A stretch of 64,000 bases of DNA from a bacterium (GCA_040755755.1 JBFLZW010000033.1:124001-188000); one strand, 5' to 3'; shown: positions 26,915-36,847, counted from the first letter of the stretch. The notes: generated by a model from the sequence alone, not told the origin. A program made the numbers and translations.

Positions 26915-27565
26915 ATGAAGAGAACAGTAAGAAAGGGACCAATGCGGATGAAAGGCAAAATTTGGTATAGTATCCTGTCGCTTCTGGTAATTCTTGCCTT
27001 GAGAGTATTGCCGGTACATGCCTATTCCGTTTATCTTGGGGTGGACAATTCCTTTGATTTTTCCAGGCTGAGTGCTTTTGAATTCAGTGTGACAGGCATG
27101 AACGTGGATGATATCGCTTCGTCGACTATTCATCAGTCAGAGTCGGTAACCATAGATGGGATTACCATGAATGGCAGCATCCCGCATCCTTCCTCGCCAG
27201 GAGATGAATACTGGGAGATTTACAAGACTGCATCGTCAAACGGCGTGGCTGGTTATTGCACAAATTATGCGGCTCTCACGCCACTGACACCGGGACTGCT
27301 GATGTCATTGGAAGCTGAAAGCCCGTTCGGTATTACCGATCCTCTTCTGGGATCTTTGTATGATTCAGATGGCAGCTACCCTCATCCCTACCGGATGGTT
27401 TCGCAGGAAATTCCGCAGGGCATGCTGTATACGTATACCACGAATCCTGTCCCCCTCCCCTCAAGCCTCATTCTTCTTGGTTTAGGGCTGACCTGTCTTG
27501 CCATCTTCCGCTACTGTGCTTTGAAAATCCGGTGCTGTATGGCACCTAACAGGAAAAGGTCTTAG
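26915..27565 (+). CDS. VPLPS-CTERM protein, predicted exosortase client
   Basis: The 216-residue protein has a signal peptide ending VHA (about residue 36 from the first ATG), an uncharacterised body rich in Ser/Thr/Tyr, and a C-terminal NPVPLPSS motif followed by a hydrophobic stretch (LILLGLGLTCLAIF) and a basic tail. This fits the VPxP variant of PEP-CTERM signals, although the tail after the membrane stretch is longer and contains cysteines. Ribosome site GAGG lies 9 bases upstream of the start. No function recognised for the body. Confidence 0.72.
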   Translation: MKRTVRKGPMRMKGKIWYSILSLLVILALRVLPVHAYSVYLGVDNSFDFSRLSAFEFSVTGMNVDDIASSTIHQSESVTIDGITMNGSIPHPSSPGDEYWEIYKTASSNGVAGYCTNYAALTPLTPGLLMSLEAESPFGITDPLLGSLYDSDGSYPHPYRMVSQEIPQGMLYTYTTNPVPLPSSLILLGLGLTCLAIFRYCALKIRCCMAPNRKRS

Positions 27566-27583
27566 GTAAGAAGCAGTATCTCC

Positions 27584-29347
27584 ATGTCTACTGCCATCGA
27601 AGAACAGCAGGAATTCTCCCGGCTGCTCACGATCCTTGTCCGGCGCAAATGGTGGTTCATTCTCCCCATTTTCTGGGTAAGCGCTCTCGGTGTGATCATC
27701 GCCCTGGTACTGCCCGATATCTTTCTGTCCCGCTCGACCATTCTGATAGAGAATCAAGCCATCCCTCAATCCTTTGTGTCATCGCCGGTAACGAGCTATG
27801 CAGAGCAGCGCATTCAGACTATTACCCAGGAAGTCATGTCCCGTTCCCGGATCTTGGGTCTCATTCGAAACTACGACCTTTTTCCGAAGAAACGCAAATA
27901 TCTCACTACAGACACCCTCATTGAAAAAATCAGAAACCGGATTTCCATTGAACCCATCAATGCCGAGATCCACCATCAGGCCCAAAACCGTCCATTTCTG
28001 CTGACGATCGCCTTCAGCCTTTCTTTTCAGGATGAAGATCCTAGAAAGGCCCAGGCAGTGGCCAATGAAATTTCCTCCTATTACCTGGAGAAGAATCTGG
28101 AATCACGGGAAAAACATGTTCAGAGCACGACCAAATTCCTCGATGAACAACTCAGGGAAGCAAAGGCTGAATTGTCTGATTTGCAGGCCCAGATAGCCAG
28201 ATTTCAGCAGGAGCACCTTGAGGAACTGCCTGAATTCATGACCCTTAACATGCAAAAGATAGAAAAGCTCAACGATGAACTGCGCCGGATCAATATGCAA
28301 ATCCATTCACTCGAAAATCAGAAAGTTCCCTTGAAAAGCCGGATAACCCTGCTCAAATCCCAGGGGAGTGAAAAAATCATAAGCTCTGAAGAAAGACTCT
28401 CGCAGTTGGAGCTTGAGCGGGCGCAACTGCTTGCTCAATATTCTGAAAACCATCCGCTCGTCAGAGCAAAAAACCGCGAGATAGATATCCTGAAGGAAAG
28501 GAACCGGACAGCAGCACCGGGAGCAGGGAAGGATGGGGACCGGTTAACAGAGCTTGAAAGAAAGCTTATCGAGCTCAAGTCGGCATATTCTCCGCAGCAC
28601 CCGGCAGTGAAAGAGCTGGAAAAAGAAATCGAAACCCTGCACCAGAACACCGGGGAAAGCCGGAACAATAATGAACCCTCGGACACGGAAGACGACTTTG
28701 CGGCAGCCGCAGCCAATCCGGGCTCCATTTCTCTCCAGGCGGAGCTGGAGCGCATAGATGCCACTATTGGCTCTCTGAAGGCTGAAAGGATCGAGATCGA
28801 AAAAACGATCAGAGACATCGAGGGGAAAATGCGCTCAATGCCTTCGGTGGCGAAAAGGTTCAATGAGCTTGACAGGGATTACCAGGCTGCCAGGGCCAGC
28901 TACCGTGAAATCACCGAGAAGCTCTCAGCCGCGAAGATCTCTCAGGGTATGGAAGAAGAGCAGCTCGGAGAGAAGTTTACCGTTGTTGAACCGGCCTTCC
29001 TTCCTGACAAGCCGTATAAACCGAATCGAACGGTAATTATAGCTCTCGGGTTTCTGATAGGATGCGGGCTTTCTCTCTTCCTGGTCACGTTCCGTGAATA
29101 TACTGATGAAAATATCAGAGACAGTGCCGCCCTTGAGGATGTAACCGGCATACCGGTGCTGGCCACTATTGCAGCCATGAAATCACCAGCGGATATTGCT
29201 CATGAGAGACAAAGGAAAGTGATGGCGGCGGTCATGGTTTTCTGCTCCCTGGCCCTTGCCGCATACCTTGCTCATCATTATCTGATTGATTTTTATATTG
29301 TATATTCCAGGCTTGCTTATTTTTTGAGATCAAATTTCATTTTCTGA
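27584..29347 (+). CDS. Polysaccharide co-polymerase (Wzz/GumC type), module 1
   Basis: The inner-membrane chain-length determinant of 587 residues has transmembrane helix 1 near 24-46. A periplasmic Wzz domain follows (PQSFVSSPVTSYAEQRI). Next come long coiled-coil segments around 180-330, and the proline-rich motif PYKPNRT before transmembrane helix 2. A third hydrophobic segment follows near the C-terminus (about 545-570). Such proteins set polymer length and gate export together with a cytoplasmic ATPase. That partner begins six bases downstream. A paralogous module lies at 34.3 kb. Confidence 0.85.
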   Translation: MSTAIEEQQEFSRLLTILVRRKWWFILPIFWVSALGVIIALVLPDIFLSRSTILIENQAIPQSFVSSPVTSYAEQRIQTITQEVMSRSRILGLIRNYDLFPKKRKYLTTDTLIEKIRNRISIEPINAEIHHQAQNRPFLLTIAFSLSFQDEDPRKAQAVANEISSYYLEKNLESREKHVQSTTKFLDEQLREAKAELSDLQAQIARFQQEHLEELPEFMTLNMQKIEKLNDELRRINMQIHSLENQKVPLKSRITLLKSQGSEKIISSEERLSQLELERAQLLAQYSENHPLVRAKNREIDILKERNRTAAPGAGKDGDRLTELERKLIELKSAYSPQHPAVKELEKEIETLHQNTGESRNNNEPSDTEDDFAAAAANPGSISLQAELERIDATIGSLKAERIEIEKTIRDIEGKMRSMPSVAKRFNELDRDYQAARASYREITEKLSAAKISQGMEEEQLGEKFTVVEPAFLPDKPYKPNRTVIIALGFLIGCGLSLFLVTFREYTDENIRDSAALEDVTGIPVLATIAAMKSPADIAHERQRKVMAAVMVFCSLALAAYLAHHYLIDFYIVYSRLAYFLRSNFIF

Positions 29348-29353
29348 CATCAT

Positions 29354-30019
29354 ATGTTTCCAACTCGGCCAACTCCTGAAACCCTTATCAGCCATAAGAT
29401 CATGGCCATAGAAGAGAACCATGCAGTCAGTGATGAATTCAGGCTGCTTCGAACCCGCATCGTGCAGCGGTTCAGTCAAAATGGCTGGAGCAGTCTGATG
29501 ATAACCGGATTCAGCGCCGGCGATGGGAAAAGCACCATCGCGCTCAATTTAGCAATTACTTTTTCCAAAGACACAAGCCATACGACCCTGCTGGTCGATC
29601 TGGACCTGCGAAAGCCCGCGATCCAGAAGACCCTGGGGCTGGAACCCGAAGTCCCTGGCACCGGACTGAATTCTTATTTTCTCGGCAAAAAATCATGGGA
29701 GGAGATTATCATACATCCTGGCATCAATAACCTTGCCATCCTGCCTGCCGGCAGCGGAGCTTCCCCTGGCCTGGAGGTTTTCGGCTCTTCGCTCATGAAG
29801 ACGCTGATAAAAGAACTGAAGGGGAAATATGGAGATTGCTTCATGATTTTTGACGTTCCATCCGTCTCCTTATACCCTGATCCCCTGATCCTCTCTGAAT
29901 ATGTCGATGCGATTCTCCTGGTAGCCAGAAGAGGCAGGATACCCCGCGGGAAAGTAAAGAGAGCCATCAGTCTGCTGCCCCGCGAAAAACTGTTGGGGAT
30001 TGTGTTTAATGACGGGTGA
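29354..30019 (+). CDS. CpsD/CapB-type ATPase (BY-kinase-like), module 1
   Basis: The cytoplasmic 221-residue P-loop protein has Walker A GFSAGDGKST, Walker A' LLVDLDLRKP, and Walker B FMIFDVPSV. It matches the ATPase of bacterial tyrosine kinases that pair with Wzz-type proteins. There is no tyrosine-rich C-terminal cluster, and the usual DxPP after Walker B is altered to DVPS. It may therefore act as an ATP-dependent regulator rather than a classical autokinase. The stop overlaps the GTG start of the next gene (GTGA), indicating translational coupling. Confidence 0.78.
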   Translation: MFPTRPTPETLISHKIMAIEENHAVSDEFRLLRTRIVQRFSQNGWSSLMITGFSAGDGKSTIALNLAITFSKDTSHTTLLVDLDLRKPAIQKTLGLEPEVPGTGLNSYFLGKKSWEEIIIHPGINNLAILPAGSGASPGLEVFGSSLMKTLIKELKGKYGDCFMIFDVPSVSLYPDPLILSEYVDAILLVARRGRIPRGKVKRAISLLPREKLLGIVFNDG

Positions 30020-32454
30020 GAGGCCGAGCTCCTGAACCTATGTCTATGTCTTACTCCCCAAAACTCAAAATATCGATGACCCTGAGCATACTCTGTCCCC
30101 TGGTGATCCTCGGATGCATGAGTAGAGCTGACCGGGTGAGCAGCTACCTGGCCAAAGGGGACCGGCTCATGGCTGAGGGAGATCCGACACGGGCTATTCT
30201 GCAATATAAAAACGCTTTGCAGCTTGATCCAAAGAGTGTGCGAGTCAGGTTATCCCTGGGGAGGTGCTATTGTGCTCAGCAGCAGTATCCAGAAGGTTAT
30301 CGGCAATTTACCGCTGCCCTTGAGCTTGATCCTGAATCTGATGAAGCCCGGCTTGAAACAGCCGCTTTACTGGCCAGAGGCAACCAGGAACAGGCACGTA
30401 AAGCCCTGAGCGAGTTGGCCCGGTTGAAAAAACCTCAAGATTATGAACCGCGCTTCAGTATTGTCAAAGCAGAGTCTTGCTTCAACCTTGGGCAGATCAG
30501 GGATGCTCTTGCTATCCTTTCTCCCCTCCGGGATAAAGAAAAAAACCTGGATATCCAGCGCCTGTTAACCTTTTGTTACCGGAAAACAGGAGACTTCGAG
30601 AAGATGAAGAAGGCAGCCCAAAAGTGGCAGGCGCTCGATCCTTCGGAAGCCTTGCCCTATATCTTTATGGCCCGGTATTTCCACCAGGTGAAAGATAACC
30701 GGCAGGCCCTTCGGGAGCTGGATGCTATGGTGAAAAAAAATACTGCGAATCAGGCTGACTTCGCCTTACTGCGGGCCAGAACACTGGAACAGCTTGGAAT
30801 GCTGAAAGAAGCGCAAGCTGCCTTTGAAGCGCTTCCCCGCGAGCCTGAATTGCTCCGGGAGAAAGCGGATTTTTTCCTCAGGCACGGAAATGAGGAAAAT
30901 GCCGAGCGGATTTTGCGGCAAATTATTGCCGACAAACCACAGGATGGAGATGCTGTCATCCAATTGAGCCGGATGCTCGGATTCAGGCGTCGTTTTGACC
31001 AGGCACTTGAGCTTTTAGATACAACGATTGCCCTCGATTTACCCGATTCCGATCAGGAGCGCATGGTGCTCGAAAAAGCCACCCTGACCGCCCTTCAGGG
31101 AAAACTCAAAACAGCAAAAACCATCTGCACAACAGTATTGCAGGGCAATCAGAGCAATGTGGACGCTCGTTTTCTCCTCGGTAAGATCCTGCTGAAGCTT
31201 GGGGAGATGGAACAGGCGGAGCTTCACCTCAACCAGGTTGTTGTGGCGCGCCCTGAGCTTGGGGAAGCCCAGGTTCTCCTGGCTCAATGTCAGCTCTCCA
31301 GCAGGAAAGATTCCCTGGCGGAAGAAACGCTCCGGAAATCTCTTCGATTCAACCCATCTGATCTTACCGTGAGGATGGAGCTTGCCGATGTTTATCTCCA
31401 GAGGGAAAATCCTCAGAAGGCAATAAAGGTTTTGGATGATGGCCTGGCCCTGAAACCGGATGAGGCCAATCTTCTCGGCAAGCGGGGTGCAATCAAGAGA
31501 GCGCAAAAAGATTATACCGGGGCGGAGAAAGACTTTAATCAGGTCATCCGGGTGCTGCCTGCATCTTTCCTGGGATATCTGGAAATGGGCCATTTGCGGT
31601 ATATGCAGTCCAGGCCCGATGAAGCGATTGATTGGTATAAACAGGCCATGACACGGAAAGGCGGCCTGGAACAGGCTCTCCCGCCCTTGTTGAAAGTTTG
31701 CCATGAAAAAAAAGAGCTTGATACCATGACCACCCTGGTAAAAACCCGGCTGCACGATACCCCTTCAGACCCCATCCTCCACTATTATCTTGGAATAGCC
31801 TTCATGGCCCAAAAGTCATGGGAAAATGGCGAATGGGAATTATTGACTGCCAGGAGACTGGCTCCCCAGTGGAGCACCCCTTGTCTGGCCCTGGCAAAAT
31901 TGTACATCAGGCAGCGAAAACCGGATAAGGCGTTGGATGAGCTCAAAATGGCCTATGAGAATCACCCGGCTTTGCCGGTTGGCCTGCAATTGGCAGCGCT
32001 GTATGAATCCCGCGGCAATTGGAAAGACGGGGTGGCCGTATACCAGGATATGCTCGAAAGAAATGGCGACCTGCCCGTGTTGCTGAACAATCTGGCCTTT
32101 TCCTATGCAGAATATTATCCGGATGAGGTGCGGATGAAAGAAGCGGCGCAGATGGCAGCCCGATGCCTTGCCCTGAAGCCGGAAAATCCTACTTATAAAG
32201 ATACCGCTGCCTGGGTAGCTTATAAGCAGGGCAAAATGGATGCTGCCTGGAATTATATTCAGGAAGCCCTGGCCATCGCTCCCGATGAGGGTGTTTGTAA
32301 CCTGCACGCAGCCATAATTCTCCATACGAGGGGTGAAACGGCACAAGCGCTCCACTATCTGGAAAAAGCGGTAAGATGTCAATTAGACCCTCCCGCACGT
32401 GATAAGGCTGTCTTATTACGGAAAGAATGGAACAAACAGGGTAAGAAATCATAA
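30016..32454 (+). CDS. prsT: Second PrsT-like TPR lipoprotein
   Basis: The start is taken as GTG 30016, overlapping the preceding stop; ATG 30040 or 30046 are reasonable alternatives. A lipoprotein signal ends VILGC, and about 770 residues of TPR units follow (DPTRAILQYKNALQLDPKS, ALRELDAMVKKN). The protein is similar in size and layout to the one at 3752, making two copies in one window. Its position between the ATPase and the export protein places it in the polysaccharide machinery, probably as a periplasmic or outer-membrane scaffold. Paralogy is judged by eye. Confidence 0.8.
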   Translation: MRGRAPEPMSMSYSPKLKISMTLSILCPLVILGCMSRADRVSSYLAKGDRLMAEGDPTRAILQYKNALQLDPKSVRVRLSLGRCYCAQQQYPEGYRQFTAALELDPESDEARLETAALLARGNQEQARKALSELARLKKPQDYEPRFSIVKAESCFNLGQIRDALAILSPLRDKEKNLDIQRLLTFCYRKTGDFEKMKKAAQKWQALDPSEALPYIFMARYFHQVKDNRQALRELDAMVKKNTANQADFALLRARTLEQLGMLKEAQAAFEALPREPELLREKADFFLRHGNEENAERILRQIIADKPQDGDAVIQLSRMLGFRRRFDQALELLDTTIALDLPDSDQERMVLEKATLTALQGKLKTAKTICTTVLQGNQSNVDARFLLGKILLKLGEMEQAELHLNQVVVARPELGEAQVLLAQCQLSSRKDSLAEETLRKSLRFNPSDLTVRMELADVYLQRENPQKAIKVLDDGLALKPDEANLLGKRGAIKRAQKDYTGAEKDFNQVIRVLPASFLGYLEMGHLRYMQSRPDEAIDWYKQAMTRKGGLEQALPPLLKVCHEKKELDTMTTLVKTRLHDTPSDPILHYYLGIAFMAQKSWENGEWELLTARRLAPQWSTPCLALAKLYIRQRKPDKALDELKMAYENHPALPVGLQLAALYESRGNWKDGVAVYQDMLERNGDLPVLLNNLAFSYAEYYPDEVRMKEAAQMAARCLALKPENPTYKDTAAWVAYKQGKMDAAWNYIQEALAIAPDEGVCNLHAAIILHTRGETAQALHYLEKAVRCQLDPPARDKAVLLRKEWNKQGKKS

Positions 32455-32478
32455 TTTTTTTGAGGTTGAGGATTGCTT

Positions 32479-33072
32479 ATGTTTCCGATAAAAAAATTCC
32501 CCGTATTTTTTATTTTTGCTGCTTTGCATCTTTTGCTCTTTTCTCCGGTATTGTCTGCGCAGGAGGCTGGAAGCGAGGACCGGCGCGATCAGCCCTATTA
32601 CCTTGGACCTGAAGATATCCTGGAAGTCTCTGTCTGGAAGGAACCGAACCTGACCCGGCAGGTGGTGGTAACGCCGGACGGGAAAATTTCTTTCCCGTTT
32701 GTGGGCGAAATATCGGCCAAAGGTGCCACGGTCAAAGAACTGGAGGAGAAAATAAAGAAAGCCATCAGCAGCTATATTCCCGAAGCAGTGGTTACGGTCA
32801 TGCTTGTGCAGGCAAAAAGCATGAATGTCTATGTTCTCGGCGCGGTTGCCCGGCCTGGGGTCTACACTCTGGGAAGATCGATCAACGTGCTTCAGGCACT
32901 CGCCCTGGCTGGCGGGCTTACTCCCTTTGCCCGGGAAGACAGAATTACCATCATTCGAGACAATGAAGGCCGGACTGCGAAATTAGCGTTCGACTACCGG
33001 AAGATCAGGAAAGGAAAATCCCTTGAACAGAATATCCTCCTGAAAAGCGGTGACGTAATCCTGGTGCCATGA
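32479..33072 (+). CDS. Short polysaccharide export (OPX/Wza-like) protein
   Basis: ATG 32479 lies 8 bases after GAGG; the TTG at 32473 is less likely. The signal peptide (about 1-28, cleaving at SAQ) is followed by a Poly_export domain (YYLGPEDILEVSVWKEP) and an SLBB domain (VYVLGAVARPGVYTL). At about 197 residues it lacks the extra domains and outer-membrane helix that let full-length Wza form a pore. The next gene encodes a beta-barrel protein, so the OPX protein may deliver polymer to that barrel. No lipobox Cys is visible. Confidence 0.86.
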   Translation: MFPIKKFPVFFIFAALHLLLFSPVLSAQEAGSEDRRDQPYYLGPEDILEVSVWKEPNLTRQVVVTPDGKISFPFVGEISAKGATVKELEEKIKKAISSYIPEAVVTVMLVQAKSMNVYVLGAVARPGVYTLGRSINVLQALALAGGLTPFAREDRITIIRDNEGRTAKLAFDYRKIRKGKSLEQNILLKSGDVILVP

Positions 33073-33085
33073 AGTTGAGCTGGAA

Positions 33086-34303
33086 GTGAAATTTAAGGGA
33101 TATCAAAGAGTAGTCACTATCTTCTGGATGGTGGTTTTCTGCGGGGCATTCTCTCCTTATCAGAGTTCCGGAAGCAAACACAGCCTGCATAGCCGTTTTC
33201 TGATGGGAGAAGAATATAACAGCAATGTCTTTTGGACAAGCCGGAATCCCCAAAAAGACCGGGTGTTCTCGTTCTCTCCCTCGTTCACGTGGGAGAAGAG
33301 ATTTCCCCGCGATGCAGTGAGTGCGCAGGCAGGATTGAATTTCATTCGATACCGGCGAAATGACGAGCTCGATAGCCGCTCAGAGCACTATTGGATAGCC
33401 TACGATACGGACCTGACACCTCGTTTCCAGGGAAATCTGACCGGGACTTACTTCAAGGATACCACACTTGAAAGCGATCTTGAGGAAACCGGCATCGTTT
33501 ACAGCCACGCTGCCCGGGAAAAATACACGGTCAGTCCCCGGTTAACCTGGCTTCTTTCAGAAAAATCTCGAGCTTCCCTCTCCTATAATTACTCCGGAAT
33601 TTTCTATACCAGCTCCAGCTATATCGAATACGATGTCAATGAAGGAGCCCTCCTTATTTCTCACCGGATGCACGATGGAAGGGTTAATTTCAGGTGGAAA
33701 AATGGTTATACACGGTATGATTATTACTCCCGAGACCGGCATTTTACGGACAATTATCATTCTCTTCTTGGAGCGGATTATCGGTTCAGTGAGCTTATTA
33801 CTATTTCGGCTGATGGAGGTATCCGCTTCAGTAAGACCGGGACAGCAGAGGGTGATGACCTTCAGCAGAATGACCATACCACCGAGAGGAGCAGATTTGG
33901 CCAGGTGAGTTTTCAGTATCAGCATTCGCGGGGCACCATCACCAGCGGTTTGAGCAAAGACATTACTCCCTCCGGAACGTATGGAGTAATAACGCAGGAT
34001 AAGCTCTACCTCACTGCTGACTATCAATTCCTCCGAACCCTGAGCTGCAAGGTCAACCTGACGAGGAACAGCTCGAAAACAGATAATTATGTTTTCAATC
34101 TATCTCAGAAACATACCATAAATTATTATGAATGGGCTGTCTCTCTTATGTATAGGTTCAGGAAACACGCCTTTATTGAGCTGATGTACAGGCCTCAATT
34201 CAGCAGCCGTACCATACAGGCATCGGACATCGAGATCGAGGAAGAACGAAAGCGAACGAGCATTTTCTTCAGGCTGGGAGTCGATCATGGCATTAAACTC
34301 TAA
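33086..34303 (+). CDS. Outer-membrane beta-barrel protein paired with OPX
   Basis: GTG start 33086, with GAGCTGGAA upstream. A signal-like N-terminus precedes a 380-residue run of amphipathic beta strands with many aromatic residues at strand ends (YWIAYDTDLTPR, RASLSYNYSGIFY, HAFIELMYRPQF). No plug, POTRA or enzymatic motif is visible. Homologous barrel genes accompany short OPX proteins in exosortase-linked EPS loci and in Myxococcus-type export. An outer-membrane polysaccharide pore is the most likely role. Strand counting by eye is approximate. Confidence 0.7.
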   Translation: MKFKGYQRVVTIFWMVVFCGAFSPYQSSGSKHSLHSRFLMGEEYNSNVFWTSRNPQKDRVFSFSPSFTWEKRFPRDAVSAQAGLNFIRYRRNDELDSRSEHYWIAYDTDLTPRFQGNLTGTYFKDTTLESDLEETGIVYSHAAREKYTVSPRLTWLLSEKSRASLSYNYSGIFYTSSSYIEYDVNEGALLISHRMHDGRVNFRWKNGYTRYDYYSRDRHFTDNYHSLLGADYRFSELITISADGGIRFSKTGTAEGDDLQQNDHTTERSRFGQVSFQYQHSRGTITSGLSKDITPSGTYGVITQDKLYLTADYQFLRTLSCKVNLTRNSSKTDNYVFNLSQKHTINYYEWAVSLMYRFRKHAFIELMYRPQFSSRTIQASDIEIEEERKRTSIFFRLGVDHGIKL

Positions 34304-34318
34304 AGTATAAGGGCATCT

Positions 34319-36103
34319 ATGGAAGAAGTTATTGACAAAAATACATTTGACTATTCAGCGATTATCAAGCGCAGGAAAAAATTTCTGTTTATCCCTTTAA
34401 TCAGCATTTTTCTGCTATCGAGCCTGCTGGCTTTTCTCCTCCCCCCGGTATACCGGACCAGTTGTACTGTTCTTATCGAGGGACAGCAGGTCCCTTCTGA
34501 TCTCATCCGCAGCACCGTTACCTCCTATGCCGAGCAGACCATAGAAATGCTGAACCAGCAGATTACCAGCCGAAACAGGCTCCTTGAGATCATCAACCGG
34601 CTGGATTTATACCCGATGCTGCGAAAGAGGAAAACTGCTGAGGAAATCATCGAAATAATGAGAAAAAGCATTTCCCTCCAGATGATCAGTGCAGATGTCG
34701 CTGACCAGCGAACCGGGAGATCGAGCACGGTCACGATTGCCTTTAAGCTGTTTTATGAGGGAAGGGACCCGGAAAAAGTCCAGAAAGTAGTTAACCTGCT
34801 GGCTTCTTTATATCTGGAAGAAAATCTGAAAATACGGGAAAAGAAAGCACAGACAACCTCCGTTTTCCTTGAAGGAGAGCTGAAAAGGCTCACCGAAACC
34901 ATTTCCCGGTCGGAAATGAAAATCGCCCAGTTTAAATCAAAGTATTTAACCAGCCTGCCTGAGATGAGTCAGGTTAATATGCAGGCCCTTGATCGGCTTA
35001 CGGCAGAGATGGACAATATCGACAGACGGATAGAGAGTTTGAAGGAGCGGGAGGTTTATTTGCAGGGCCAGCTCAATGTGACTGATCCGCATCTGCCGGG
35101 GCTCAGGACAAAAACCGGCCGCTCGGTTGCCCTTCAGGAAAGGCTGGCCCAGCTCGATGTCGAGTATCAAATGATGAAGGCTTCGTATGCAGCAAACCAT
35201 CCGGATCTGATTAAACTGGAGAAGGAGATCCGGCTGCTGAACGAAGAAGCAGAGGTAAGCCTTCAGGAGAACCGGAGGATCAAGGAAGGGGAACTTCAGG
35301 AGATGAAAGCCTCACTCAAAGAAAAGGAGGCCTTATTCTCGGATCAGCATCAGGATGTTATTCGCCTCAAAAAAGCCATCGCCTACCTGGAAGAGGATAT
35401 TGCCGATATGGAGAAGAAAGCCGCTGCTTCGAAAGAATCGGAGGAAAGACCGGATAATCCTGCCTACATTAATATCAGCACTCAAATCGAAACTCTGCAT
35501 CTTGAGCTGGAAGCGCTGAAAGCTGATAAAGCCGACCTCAAGGACAGGCTCGTTCATTACCAGCAGAGAGTGGAACTGTCACCCCAGATAGAGCAGGAGT
35601 ATAAGCTGCTCACCCGTGACTATGACAACGCTCTGGCCCGCTACCGCGAAACAACGCAAAAACTCATGGAAGCAAAAGCGGCCGAGGCTCTGGAAAAAGA
35701 ACAGATAGGTGAAAGGTTTACGATCATAGACCCGGGGATTTTTCCCGAAGAGCCTTACAAGCCGAACAGACTGGCGATCCTTTTGATAGGGGCTGTTTTA
35801 GCCTCTGCAATGGGCCTGGGATGTGCCTGCATCAGAGAGTTTACCGATAAGTCCATTCTTTCCGAAGCGGCCTTGAGCACGATCACTCATGTGCCGGTTC
35901 TGACAACTATTCCCCTGATCGAGAATGAAGCGGACAGAAGGAAAAGGCGGCTAAATTATGCACTGGCAGCTTTCGCGGCCCTGAGCATGATCGCTCTCTG
36001 TACCGTGCTTACCCATCTGTTTGTTATCCACCTCGACATATTGTGGGTAAAAGTGCTCCGCTTCGCAGAGAAGACCCTGTCCTCCCTGACATTCAGGGAG
36101 TAA
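34319..36103 (+). CDS. Polysaccharide co-polymerase (Wzz/GumC type), module 2
   Basis: The 594-residue paralogue of the 27.6-kb protein shares the first transmembrane segment (about 21-42) with the VIEGQQVPSDLIRSTVTSYAEQ-style Wzz region, long coiled-coils (about 180-450), and the YKPNRLAIL motif before the second transmembrane helix. A third hydrophobic segment (about 545-575) follows. The repetition of the module suggests either two polymers or hetero-oligomeric co-polymerases. The start has AAGGG upstream. The cognate ATPase gene follows. Confidence 0.85.
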   Translation: MEEVIDKNTFDYSAIIKRRKKFLFIPLISIFLLSSLLAFLLPPVYRTSCTVLIEGQQVPSDLIRSTVTSYAEQTIEMLNQQITSRNRLLEIINRLDLYPMLRKRKTAEEIIEIMRKSISLQMISADVADQRTGRSSTVTIAFKLFYEGRDPEKVQKVVNLLASLYLEENLKIREKKAQTTSVFLEGELKRLTETISRSEMKIAQFKSKYLTSLPEMSQVNMQALDRLTAEMDNIDRRIESLKEREVYLQGQLNVTDPHLPGLRTKTGRSVALQERLAQLDVEYQMMKASYAANHPDLIKLEKEIRLLNEEAEVSLQENRRIKEGELQEMKASLKEKEALFSDQHQDVIRLKKAIAYLEEDIADMEKKAAASKESEERPDNPAYINISTQIETLHLELEALKADKADLKDRLVHYQQRVELSPQIEQEYKLLTRDYDNALARYRETTQKLMEAKAAEALEKEQIGERFTIIDPGIFPEEPYKPNRLAILLIGAVLASAMGLGCACIREFTDKSILSEAALSTITHVPVLTTIPLIENEADRRKRRLNYALAAFAALSMIALCTVLTHLFVIHLDILWVKVLRFAEKTLSSLTFRE

Positions 36104-36135
36104 CTGAAAAAGATACCAGGAGGACAAACAATATC

Positions 36136-36825
36136 ATGATTGAACCATCCTGCCGTGAACAGACCAGGAGAGTTGAAATACCCCAGGATATCCTGAAAGA
36201 GAAAAGGCTCATAGCTCTTTTCGATGACTCACCAGTGGCCAGCCGATACAAGGTACTCAAAACTCAAATCCTCCAGAGAGTAAAACCCCCAGGGTTGAAT
36301 ACCCTGCTGGTGACCAGCGCTATCGAAGGAGAGGGAAAAAGTCTTACGGCAGCCAACCTGGCCATCAGTCTGGCAAAGGAGCTGTACCATACGGTCCTGC
36401 TCGTGGATGCTGATTTGCGGATGCCGTCCCTGCGCTCTCTTTTCGGTCTCCATCAGGTCAAGGGGCTGTCCGATTTCTTTCTCGAAGGAGCGCCGCTCGC
36501 CGAACTGCTCATTTCACCCGGCATCGATAAATTGACGCTGCTTCCCGGACATGAGAGCCTCGATAATTCCGCCGAGGTAATCAACTCCCCGAAAATGAAA
36601 CACCTGGTGGAGGAGATGAAGAGCCGCTATGGCGACAGATATATCATTTTTGATTCAGCTCCCCTCATCGGTTATGCCGATTCCCTGGTCCTCTCCCGGT
36701 ACGTCGATGGGGTTATTCTGGTTGTAGAGTATGGGAAAACCGTTCGCGATCAACTGGAAAAAGCCCTTCAGCTTCTTCAGGGAAGCAATTTGATCGGTAC
36801 CGTGTTGAATAAGGCTGTCATTTAA
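36136..36825 (+). CDS. CpsD/CapB-type ATPase (BY-kinase-like), module 2
   Basis: ATG 36136 is preceded by AGGAGG at 12 bases; the frame is open from 36043, within the preceding gene, but that start has no site. The 229-residue P-loop ATPase has Walker A SAIEGEGKS, A' LLVDADLRMP and B YIIFDSAPLIGYAD. Like the first copy it lacks a C-terminal tyrosine cluster (ends GTVLNKAVI). It pairs with the adjacent co-polymerase to control chain length or export. Confidence 0.8.
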   Translation: MIEPSCREQTRRVEIPQDILKEKRLIALFDDSPVASRYKVLKTQILQRVKPPGLNTLLVTSAIEGEGKSLTAANLAISLAKELYHTVLLVDADLRMPSLRSLFGLHQVKGLSDFFLEGAPLAELLISPGIDKLTLLPGHESLDNSAEVINSPKMKHLVEEMKSRYGDRYIIFDSAPLIGYADSLVLSRYVDGVILVVEYGKTVRDQLEKALQLLQGSNLIGTVLNKAVI

Positions 36826-36847
36826 GAAGTTATAAGAAGTTCCCGAA

